DNA from: Opisthocomus hoazin
Lineage: Eukaryota; Chordata; Aves; Opisthocomiformes; Opisthocomidae
Assembly: GCF_030867145.1 (NCBI RefSeq)
Contig: NC_134414.1
Location: forward strand, 131,204,465-131,268,464
DNA length: 64,000 bases
Direction of reading: 5' to 3'
Shown in pieces: positions 14,101 to 24,100 of this stretch. The notes under the pieces are model-generated. The model was given only the letters and a program-made list of their open reading frames with translations. It was not told the origin of the DNA and ran no database searches. The stretch's first letter is position 1, and each line of letters begins with the position of its first letter. The position numbers and the translations under genes were made by a program.

Positions 14101-14834
14101 TATAATGTTGTCGCATCCTTACTTGCTGAGTCATATATTTTAAACTAGGAGGGACTGCATCCTCTGGCTTAAATTAGAACTTGCACCTGCAAACAGCTAA
14201 AGCCTGGGGAGTAAAGCATACAACTTACTGGAGATGGTATCATTGCAGAATTAGGTCCAAATCCTGTGAATATATACAGGCTTACATAGTTTTGCACATG
14301 AGAACAGATCCATTGAACCCAGCTGAGCCAATCTGTTTGTATGCCAGTTTCCAAAATGTTTTGATCTCTGCCCAGTCATGCTTAGCAGACAGAACAACAT
14401 TGTAATACACAGTTAGGCAGCTACTACACCCTTCTCCTAACATTTCTGGTCATATCGTTGCTTGTCTTGAAGTCTGCCAGTATTCTTGTATGCCAAAGGC
14501 ACTGGAGGCCTGACTCTGGCAGGCAGCTGAGTTCAAGCAGCAAGTAGATTCTGGCAGTAGGAGCTGAACTTACTCGGCAAGGTGTACCATACTCATCCTC
14601 ACAGATGTCTAGGGATACGCCCCTGGGGATGGCACTTACGCTTACACATACACACACACGGAGAAAACTGCACGCAGCTCTTACCGGCAGGGAGGCTCTC
14701 CTTTCACTAAAGGGTAGTGTCTGACGTCTCTTGTGGCCTCTACCCTCATTCTCGTTCTCATCAATCAAATTGTGGCCCCAGAAGCTGCTCATCCATTTTG
14801 CAAAGGAAATATCATCATCCTCTTCATATTCCAT
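4979..14834 (-). CDS. LNP1: LNP1, leukemia NUP98 fusion partner 1 (complete coding region, 3 exons)
   Basis: Three minus-strand exons (14,834-14,685; 7,492-7,247; 5,182-4,979) join in phase 0 to give 199 codons, close to the roughly 178 of the human protein. The N-terminus is acidic (MEYEEDDD) and runs into the family hallmark [12 protein letters not shown] at residues 10-21. A second conserved block, [19 protein letters not shown], lies at 114-132. The tail (133-170) is rich in Lys, Arg and Glu. No signal peptide or membrane segment is visible. The gene is known in humans as a fusion partner of NUP98 in leukaemia; its normal role is unknown. Its position next to TOMM70, divergently transcribed, matches the human locus. 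The first ATG with an acidic start was chosen; an upstream in-frame ATG at 14,876 lacks family similarity. Any non-coding 5' exon, probably near the CpG island at 17.6 kb, was not identified. Confidence 0.9.
5183..7246 (-). other. LNP1: LNP1 intron 2
   Basis: A 2.1 kb intron with donor TTG|GTAGGT and acceptor TTTTAG. I see no repeat or other gene in it. Confidence 0.8.
7247..7492 (-). CDS. LNP1: LNP1 coding exon 2
   Basis: Acceptor TTTTTCAG|GCC and donor TTG|GTAGGT bound 82 codons (residues 51-132), including the conserved FAESFEKQL block. A second possible donor three bases further in (G|GTAACA) would change phase and lose the match at the junction, so TTG|GTAGGT was preferred. Confidence 0.88.
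8735..9298 (+). mobile_element. CR1 LINE, 5'-truncated copy (plus strand)
   Basis: An open frame ending at 9,201 encodes the C-terminus of the CR1 ORF2 protein ([50 protein letters not shown]). It is followed by the CR1 3' UTR (TAGATGACCCACAGAGGTCC) and a tail of three to four ATTCTGTG-type repeats ending near 9,298. The frame is uninterrupted, so the copy is fairly young. A short (TG)n run lies just before it at about 8,710-8,730. Confidence 0.97.
14640..14660. repeat. (CA)n microsatellite
   Basis: A short CA-rich dinucleotide run about 25 bases past the LNP1 exon 1 donor. Confidence 0.7.
14685..14834 (-). CDS. LNP1: LNP1 first coding exon
   Basis: Fifty codons from ATG at 14,834-14,832 to donor CCG|GTAAGA. 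The exon includes the [12 protein letters not shown] hallmark. Upstream, a plausible acceptor (TTTGGAG|TGCC) lies about 10 nt before the ATG, so the transcript probably has at least one non-coding 5' exon. Confidence 0.9.
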
Positions 14835-17640
14835 GTACAGGCACTCCAAACTTGGTGGGGTCTCCCAACCAGACAAGAAAAAGCAAGGTCGAATGCCACC
14901 GCCAAGCCAACAGCCTCACCCTGTTCTGCCAACAAGGGGAAGAGGAGACGCAGTTTCAACCACTCCTGCTGCTCTCCATCCCCCCAAACCCAACCCCCTG
15001 CAGCCCCAGGCGCTGTCTAAACATGAAGTCAATCCTTTCTCATCTCTTTTCAGCAATGTTTCTTTTAACCTTTCCATTACGGCAATGTCCAATATGACAC
15101 CGCTGCAGGGAGCTGGTGGGAAGGGAAATGGGTTGGCTGCTGCCCGTGTGTCGCTGCTGAGTGCACCAGCTGTCAATACCAATGGAGAATCGCCCTAGGT
15201 TACGTGCCTGGGAGGTGTGTACACAAATCCAACGTAGGCTTGTGATTTTGGGAAGCAGAATTGACGTATTGACAGTGGTCAGAAACTGGCACAGCTGCTT
15301 GCAGAGGCCTAACTGGCTCTGTGGGAGGGAGGACAAGTGGCCCGCTCTTCCCATGCCGCCCTCCCTCCCCACTTCTGTTGTTTTCGCTCGTCCTTCGGTA
15401 TTTAGGAAATGTGGTCTGTCCAGGTAGAAGAACACCCCCTGAAGAAACTGCTTGTTTGTTTTTGGGGTATGGCATCTAGCGTGAACTTGCATGAGCTGCT
15501 TTTCACCAGAGTCATTTCATCTGTCACATCTGGGTTAGGGGACGCCCTGCCTCACTCAAAGGCACACAGAGCAAGAATGGGTCCAGTTCCTCCCCACCAG
15601 CCCTGTCTGTATCGCAAAATACAACAGGGCTGGGAACTATTTTCTGGCCCTGAGACCAAGCGGCTACACTAGCCACATCCACCCTACACGGTGCTTGTGC
15701 TGTGGGTCTCCTCGAGGCTGTAACACTTTGTTGTAATTTTTGTGTCTTTTTTATGTCAAAATATCTGATATGACAGGAAAACTCTGTTATGGTCCATAAA
15801 GCTGCCGTTTGTACAGTATGAAACTGGAAGATGTGTTACATGCCTTGGGACATGGCAGAAGGACATGGAGGAGTGCTTTGAGGCAGTACAGCCTGTTGGG
15901 ATACATGGGAGGAAGAGATCCAAATCTAACTTCTTATTGGAAGCAGTCCTTGGTGTCTTCAAGGTAGCTAGGTCTTCTCCTGGGGCCTAGGCATTGCTGT
16001 GGAGCTGCTAGTTGGCCTTGGCCAGAAGTATGCCAAAAAGCTTGCTGACAATTTAGCATTACAGAGAATCAGCGGTCCAGCATTAAACCTTGTTCCTTGT
16101 CCCCAAACTATTTAGCGATGCAGATGTAGTAACAAAACTCCAGTTTCATCCATGTGGGTATGGGTATGAGGTTTAAGTACAATACTCTGATGTAGGACTC
16201 TTCATTCTGAATAACAGGAGTGAAGGGATCAATTGGATATGGCTCCCTATGTGCCAGAGTTTTACCCTGGCCAGGGCAGGCAAGACTGTGATTAGCACAA
16301 GGACCTGGAGTCCATGGGTGTGCAGAGAACATAGCCTCAGATGCTGAGTATCAGAGATTGGAGACACATCCAAACCTGCTGCTTTCTTGGCAGATGAACA
16401 GGAGCGAGAGGAATACCTGCGAAACAGTGCAGTAAAAAGACACCCGAAGCAACAAAAAGGATGTGTAGGCTGATTCTGCAGGTGAGAAAGAACACTCCTG
16501 GCCGTATTCTGACAGCGTAAATTTGATGGGTGTCCTTGAGGCTAACAAGCTGTACAGGCAAGGTACATCTGAAGACCTGTGCTAGCTCATAGGAAGCATC
16601 ACGTGGGTGGAATTCAGGCTGTCCCAGTTGGAAGCTGTCAGCCTGTTGATACGTATTTTCTGTTGTATGGTTCAAGTTTCTTCTTTTCTGACAAGAGAGG
16701 GAACTACAGCCTGTCACGTGGAGTAGGGAACACTTCTGCCATGCTGAGACAGGTGACAGGGAAATGTAGGAGAGAGGCTGTCCCACAGCTTTGGCAGAAT
16801 ATGCTTACGTGAACAGCAATAATCCATAAATTCAGGGAGACACAGCTGAAGCTGTTTACTACCAGGCACCAAGATGCAGTGACTCAGAATCCAGCAGGGC
16901 AAAACCACATGAAGAGGCAAGACAGCAGGTTAGATTGGTCAAATTGTCAGGTCTCCGTAAGAAACGGAGAGCGGGAAGCAGAAGCAGTGGCTGTTGCAGT
17001 TTAGCAAAACCTGTAGAGGTTAGGAGGTCACGCACCTTGTTACACCAAGGTGCAAGCATCATCAGCACTCAGGGCAAACCTAAATTCACCTTGGCAAATT
17101 TTAGTTGGGCTTCCAAGGTGCTTGCTCCACTGTCTTACTGTTGTTTTTATTTTCAGCTCTTTTTTTCTTGAGTGCAATACGTGTCTTCGCACATACTCTT
17201 TCCTTTTCCCTCCTGCCCACAAGGACACTTCTAGGCATGAGATGACTCGTGCTAAAGAAAGATGACTCCTCTTCATCCTCAGCTGAGGGGTCCGGGGCAG
17301 TAAGGGGAGACAGAAACACAAAACTTCCTCTTCCTACAGGTAAGGATGCTAAGGAGGCATAGACACACATACATGTAATGCATATGTCTATACAACATAA
17401 TTCCAGTATTTCATATTAAATTATTTTTATGACAGATTCAATTAATAGCTAAAAAAAAAGTGGAAATTGGCATTTATCACAAGGATAATTCTGCTTCAAA
17501 ATGTTCTGGAACAAAGTCCTAGAAACTTCTCATCGGTCCTGCGTGTCAGCAGCCCAGAAACTCTTCCGCACAGAATTAATCCAGGCCTAAAGATACACTC
17601 GGTCTTATTTAGGCCTGGGCTGACAACTCACCTGCACCCA
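14835..17640. other. Interval between LNP1 first coding exon and the TOMM70 CpG island
   Basis: About 2.8 kb, expected to be LNP1 5' intron or UTR. Several overlapping open frames on both strands at 14,717-15,492 share no family motif and look like chance. I see no repeat of known type. Confidence 0.55.
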
Positions 17641-17725
17641 GCGCGACCCCGTGCCTTGTCGCGCCCCTCCCGCCCCCCCCCGAGGGCGTCGCTGGGGGGT
17701 AGGGGGCTGCAGGTACACCGCCGCT

Positions 17726-17741
17726 CCAGCAGGGGGCGCTG
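17726..17741 (+). promoter_or_regulatory. CTCF-type core motif
   Basis: CCAGCAGGGGGCGCTG is a very close match to the vertebrate CTCF consensus. It lies about 150 bases upstream of the TOMM70 start codon, between the two divergent genes. Occupancy is inferred, not shown. Confidence 0.6.
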
Positions 17742-17791
17742 CGCGCCGGCAGGTGGAGGGCCGGGCCGGGCCGGGCGGGGCCGTGCGGCGG

Positions 17792-17800
17792 GCGGAAGTG
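17792..17800 (+). promoter_or_regulatory. ETS/GABP-type site
   Basis: GCGGAAGTG matches the GGAAGTG core bound by ETS factors including GABP (NRF-2), a common regulator of genes for mitochondrial proteins. It lies about 92 bases before the TOMM70 ATG. Confidence 0.4.
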
Positions 17801-17891
17801 CTTGCGCGACCCGTGCCCTCCCGGCGTGCTGCGGGTGTCTGCTGACCCCTTCCCTCCCGTCCCGTCCCGCGGGCGGCGGTGTGAGCGCGTC

Positions 17892-18161
17892 ATGGCCGCC
17901 TCGAAGCCCGTGGAGGCGGTGGCGGGCGGCGGCGGCGGCGGCGGCAGCGGAGGCGGCGGCGGCGCGGGGCTGTCCCGCTGGCAGCTGGCGCTGGTGTTGG
18001 GGGCGCCGATTCTGCTGGGCGCCGGCGCGCTCTACCTGTGGGGGAGGCGGGCGGCCCGCCGCGGCGGCAAGGGCGCGAGCGAGCGGAAGACCCCCGAGGG
18101 GCGCGCGAGCCCCGGGCCCTGCGGCGGCGGGCAGCCCGATGGGCCCGGCCACGAGGAGACG
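17892..18161 (+). CDS. TOMM70: TOMM70 exon 1 (coding part)
   Basis: Ninety codons: Gly-rich N-terminus, membrane anchor (30-50), basic RRAARRGGK segment and the SERKTPEGRASP motif. Donor ACG|GTGAGC, phase 0. The exon lies wholly in the CpG island. Confidence 0.96.
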
Positions 18162-21100
18162 GTGAGCGCGCGCGCCCCCGCCCCTCCGCGCGCGGCGGCC
18201 GTCGGTCCCCCGCCGCTGTGGGAGGGCCGAGGGGAGAAGCGCCGCTTTGGACGGCGGGGGGGGGCGGGGAGCGGAGTGTTCCGCTGCCTGGAGCCGGGCC
18301 GCCGGGAGCGGGGCGGGAGGACCCCCGGTCTGCGGCAGGCAGGGCCCGACAGGCCGCTGGCCCGGGCCGAAACGCGGTTGTCAAAGTCCCGGCCCCGGCG
18401 GACGGCCGTGAGGGCCTGGCTGCGGCAGGTGGGCTCGGCTGGGGGCCTGGCCGTGCTGAGCCCAGCGCAGCTGGGAGCTCGGCCCGTGTCAGCGCGGAGA
18501 GCTCGTAAGCGGGCAGCAGCGCTCACGGCTTTCTCCTCGTCTCGCCGCGGTTGGTAGGACTTTGTTCGGAGCGTGGGTGTGTTTGTTCCGGTCGTGGTAC
18601 TTGGAAAAGCGAGTTAGTGAGCGCGTCTTGTGGTGAAGTAGGCATTAACCAGGTGAGTACGCATCTGACAGCGTGCTGCTGCTGTCTGAATGTATTTCTG
18701 CTTCTGAGGTGTAGAATAGCTACGAGTAAGTTGCTTCCAGGAATAGTATTTTGAGAAGGAGATCTGTGATCTGCTATGTGTTAGTCTGAGATGCTGGATA
18801 CAGCAGGGTGGAAAGAAAACACGGTCAAAATATTTTTAAAATAAAATATTTTCCGTGAAAATTCAAAGGCCGTGCAGTTCAAGCGATAGAGACTGCAACG
18901 TAGAGTTTGCCTAATAGCTATGCTTTCAAAACTTACATTTATCCTGGTGTAAATTACTGGTGTGAGAATTTTCAGGTTAAACAGTCTGTACAAAAATTGA
19001 AGGACAGCATGGAAGTTCAGAGTCCAGATCAGATTTGTGATCAGACCCATGATATGTGCATGTAGAAAAACGGCTCTAAGATGCACTTTCTGCACACTTG
19101 CAGTCACAGATGTACCATGATGGTCATGTCATATTTCTAAGGTCAGGTTACAATTGACAAGCATGGTTGAAGTGGTGGATTTGGCAAATTGATTTGCTTT
19201 GATAAGAAAATCCCATTACAATATTCCTGCACTTTCATCTCCCATTCTTGTGTACCACCTGAAATGCTCTGAACTGTCAGACCACGGTTTAACCTTCCTG
19301 TCTGAAATGATCAGGAGAGAAAAAAATCATCTTCGGGAGACTGGAAAAGGTCCGTTTTAACCTTGATCATTTCAGTGATGAGGATTAGTGTGGGCAGGCA
19401 GTGGCAGGAACTCTCGGGAGTGGTGAGGGCGGCAGCTTCCGTAGCTAGTGAATCATAGGTACCCTCAGCCATTCCTGGAACCATAGTGGGCTGCAAAAGC
19501 TATGCTGGACCTGGAGGCAGTTACTTGAATGCAGTGATTTGTTCCTTCATGGGCAGCAGTACTGAACGAGTAGTGCACAGAGGGCAAATTCAGACTTTGT
19601 GGTAACTTTGGCTTGCGGCTGCAAACAGCGTCTGGCATATTTATGGCAGCGTGCTTGCTACGTGTGAGCTCTGATTTGCAGGCTACTCGTGACCTTTGTG
19701 TAGCTGCAGTGACTTTGGTGTTAGTATGTGAACTCTGGGTTTGTTGATAGTAGTTCTGAATTGCAGTATATACTATCAAGTGGTTTCTAGTCATTCTGTA
19801 GTTGTACTTGAAGCAAGCACTTAAAACATTTAAAATGCTTACGTAGCACTTGATTTCAAATAGTGTGTGTCTAGCTCTTTCAGATTGCTCCACAAATTAA
19901 ATTACTGGAAGACTCTGCATCTAAGGATAAGCATATGGTTGAGTGGTATGATCCAGAGTTCCTGGAAGAGTGTCATTGCTTATACTTTTAAGAAATGAGA
20001 GATATTACTTAGGGAAGCTGTAGAATGTATCGGATTTGCCTGATTACATGAGATGGTTGCCTAGCTGGTCAAAATATGCCTGCAGCAGGAAAATTAATGT
20101 GGCTGCAGGTTTCCGTGACTTTTTTATGTGTATGGGGAGGATTGCCTTCCTGTTCCTCATATCCAAAGCAGTGATGCCATGTAGATTTCATGTTTCCACA
20201 CATTTTATTAATTATTGATATTATTGGTAAGACCCTCAATTGAAAATACAACCATTGCAGGTGCTTTACTTGTTAACTACCTGCAGTGTTTTGGTCTGCC
20301 TTTCTAGTGTGGTGGGATATTTTGTTGAACTCAGTTGGATTGCAGATATAAATCTGTACAGTGGATAAGAGCTGGTAATTCATTTCACAGTCTGAACACA
20401 AGAGGGAAGTCTTTTAGAAAACACGTAGGTCAGTAATGCATGCGTAACCAGTAGCTCTGTGTGTGTATCAGTTAACTATTCTTTTACTCATCAGTGTAAT
20501 TTAGGGCTTGGACCTTTTTGTGCATTTAATTAAGTCAGCTTTTGTATCCATTTGATGCTCTGATCACTGTTTCTGAAGACATGGCCTTGAATTTTTTTGT
20601 TTGTTCTTTGAAAATATGTAGGGTATAGAATATTCATTGTTCTTTACTCGGACTTCTTACTGTTTTGCATGAAGTTCAAGCTTTTACCTGCTGCAGAGGC
20701 CTCTCGTTTTTTCCCCAGGCTGTGTCTGCACTAGAGAATTCTCTTGGCATGGATATACTGGCCAAGTGTGTGAGCTGTGACTGACGTGTTGGCAGAAGCC
20801 CTTAGCATAGGTGCTATATCGGGAAAAGCTGAACTAGTTTTGAGATTCCTGCTCCTGTAAGCACAGCTCCTCAACAATACAGTAAACTGGTATTACTGGA
20901 CCAGTTAAGTGCCAATGATAAAACTGCATCTATGGATGACTCAAAGGTCAGGAAGTCAAATTGCAACTGTTAATTACAGAAATTGTCCTTGTTTCTTATA
21001 ATTTAGATGGAATGTGTTTTAGTTACTCAGTAACAGCAGTTGCTTGTTACGTGGTCTCAGTTTGTAGCGAATGTTGCATAACTTAAACATGTTGCAGAAG

Positions 21101-24100
21101 TAAACTGCTGTGCATTTACTGCATTAATTGGTATCCAGTTGATCCATGTTTTTTTTACTTATTCCATGATAACTTCTTAGCAAGTTTATACCCTCCTTGT
21201 CTGACAGGGGCAAGCACTGGTTACTCACTGAGGTAACTTGTTCCTTCTTTCAGTGTTTTTTTTCTCCTTAAGTTGAAGTCACTTCCTTTTGCAAGTCTGT
21301 GATAGTCCAAATCTCACCCCTTAACTCTTCCAGCAAGTTCATAGGCTAACCTGGTGGTTTTGGTATGCGAGGAAGCGTAGAGCAGAGATTCTTGAATTGT
21401 TTAGTCAGCCATGTGGCATTGTGTACTGCTGACAAAGCTGTTTGGGTCCACAGCAGTTCGTCTTCGCACATTTTCCTCCTAGCTGGATATAGTCCTTGAG
21501 TGCAGTGGTGGGTGAACATGGCCAAACTCCTTGGCTTGTGTGGTGCCTCGTATCAGGATCAACAGCCAGCTAGTATGGCTTCTTTTCAGTACCTATTTTA
21601 ATAGCAATTGCTGAGTGTTGCCTGTCTCACTGCTGTGGCATTAGATCAGTATATGAACAAATTAAACCCCTTTGTTTAGATATACTTATGTTGATACTTA
21701 TTCTGAATTGATCTAAGCAAAGTATGTAAAAAGTAATTTCTGTTGTGCTGTGCACCTGTTGCCTAATAAATCTTACTATCGACATACTGTAAGTCTTCTA
21801 TGTTTCATGCCAGCTGCAGTGGACAGGTGTAGAAAGCTCTTAAATGTGTAGAAAAGCACTAGAACAATTGCTAGACTCTTGGCAGCTCATCTGCAGCTCG
21901 CTTACTCATGGTAAGCATGAATGGCAAATTCGTTTAAAAGGAAAGTGACTGATGGAGAACATTGACAAAGTGTACTGTAAACTTGAGCTTAATTATTTCT
22001 AACTATAGTGTGTCCTTGCTTGTGCTCTGAATTTACATGTTAAGCTCATGTGGACCTACTTTTTCTCATAGTGGTTTTAGTGATAAGGAGAATCTTAAAA
22101 CCATTTATACTCAGTTAATGCCTTTCAGTATAGGTCTGAGATAAGACTCAAGATGAACATTAGTCAAAAAAAGGGGAGGAAAGATAGGTATTCAGTAGCA
22201 GCCGGTGTCCAGAAAATAACACTTTGGTTTTTTTGGTACCTGATCTCATCAAGAGGGTCCTCTCTCTTGGAGAGCAAAAAAGAGGTCTAGACCAGGGCTT
22301 TTTATTTTCCTCCCCCCCCCCCCCCCCCCCATGCCGATGAATTAAGGTGGCTGAAACAGTAGTCCCACTCCATGTCAACTGTCAGACAAGGGCTCATGCA
22401 AATCCTTTTCAACCAAAAGAAAATGCTTAAACTAGCTGCTTGTGCTTCTGCTGTGAATTGCTGTCATCATTGGCTGGCAGCAAATTTCTTGTTCTGCTTT
22501 ACAAAACAATCTCCCTCAAATATATAAAGGTATGAACCGCTACTGTAACCATATTGGCATTGCTGGGGGTTACTAAGCTTTATTCTCACAACTGGCAGTC
22601 TGTTGCTGTTAAGTTGCTGTTGTTTGCATGCAATTTCTGAGCATTTTATGAGAAAAGCACATTTGCTGAGGTTAAAGTAACAGTTAAGAAATTTTTGTCA
22701 GTGCTGTCTAGTCTGAGGTGGTTAGCAATCTGCTTATTTAGTTACCTAGATAACTGAGAGCTTCTCAAATACATGAGTGTCCTTTGGCTTAAACTCTTAA
22801 CGCTTTTTAGTGAACAGTTGCTGAAAGCAGTTCTGACTACTGAGATTTTATTTTTTATGTAACTGCAGATAACTTCTGAGTATTTATACTGCCTTGGCAG
22901 ATAATTGATTATGAACTTGCATTCATTTTATCGAGCTGGTTTGCTTGTTGCACAGATTCTGTGACCAGAAGATGACAAACTGTGAGAGTTTTTCATGTTC
23001 TATATGGGCCTTCACTTCAGGGACAAAAAATGTCCAGTGCACCACATAGAATGGCAATAGGTCAGGTGAGGAGAAGCAGTGAAATTGGAAAAAAAAATGT
23101 CTAGAATTACTACATTTGCAAGAAAATGGAAGAAGAAGGTGTGAGGTTTTTTGGTTACTTGTGCATGAGGTACATGAAGTTTGCCTGCATAATCAGCTCG
23201 TTATTTGTGTACGTCTTCAATGTAGCCATTGAGAAGGACTGGAGGGCTGAGAAGCAGCAGCTTAAAAATTTTGTCAGGGTTGAGTCTAAAGCTTGACAAA
23301 CTCTTTCAAAAACTAATCTTACGTTAAGAATTCATTTTTGTATTCTTATTTGTGCTTTATGAAAAAGTATTGCAGCATATAATGTGACATGAGTTCTTTA
23401 ATATCTTTTAAAAAAACCCACAAAAAAAAAAAACACAGGAAAAAAATCCCCAACAATAAACAATAAAAACATAGCCAAAGCGAAGAGACTTGTGAGATTT
23501 AGCTTTTTAGTGTTTTTGGCTTCATCAGGTTGTACTGCAGTTAAGTTGAATATGTAACTTAGAAATTATTAAGCTTCTTTGGAAAAAAAAAGTTATGCAT
23601 ATTCTTAGAAATGTTACAGAAATAAAATAAAAGCTGTATTTTTTGTTTATTTTGTTCCATAAGTTGATCAGTTCTATACCAAAGCTGTAAATTAATCCAC
23701 TATTTTCTGCTATCTTTCCTGTGGTTTCATGATTGCTAAGAAAATAAATCTCATCAGGATCATTATTTGAAAAAAGAGTTGAGTTTAAAACTTGGCATTG
23801 TGTTTTATCACCATTTGGTCTTCAACAGGTAAATACAACACTTTGTTATTTTTAATGCATAATTTCTATACAGTCTATATGAGGTCCATTTTTCATGGGT
23901 ATGAGATGCTAAATGACTCTGGTTTTTCATCGAAGCCCTTATCAGATGGGCTTATTGATGATGATATAGGGCTGTACCAGCCTTTGCGTTAAAATGTTGG
24001 CCACTTCAATTCCGCAGTGTATTGCATGCATACTGAGGACTGTAGCAGAGCAGTGTGATGAAGGTTGCAGAGATAAACTGTCTAAGAGCTAGGAGTCTAG

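Larger units (their letters stand above)
7493..14684 (-). other. LNP1: LNP1 intron 1 (7.2 kb)
   Basis: The intron contains a CR1 copy at about 8,735-9,298 and a G-rich run at about 12,004-12,020. The remaining sequence is AT-rich and shows no exon-like segment. Confidence 0.75.
17640..18530. promoter_or_regulatory. CpG island, probable bidirectional LNP1/TOMM70 promoter
   Basis: A sharp switch to very GC- and CpG-rich sequence that covers TOMM70 exon 1 and the start of intron 1. LNP1 lies head-to-head on the left, as in humans, so the island probably serves both genes. It contains a CTCF-type motif, an ETS-type motif and a run of GGCC/GGGC units at about 17,759-17,782. No TATA box is evident, as is usual for such promoters. 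Confidence 0.85.

Noticed and set aside
14717-15492. Overlapping open frames of up to 155 codons upstream of LNP1
   Set aside because: Several frames on both strands are open at once and none shows motifs or conserved splice sites. This looks like chance in a GC-richer patch.
17467-18557. Long open frames on both strands through the TOMM70 CpG island, other than exon 1
   Set aside because: Their Arg/Pro/Gly/Ala-rich products are what CpG-rich DNA gives in every frame. Only the exon 1 frame joins to exon 2 and matches TOM70.
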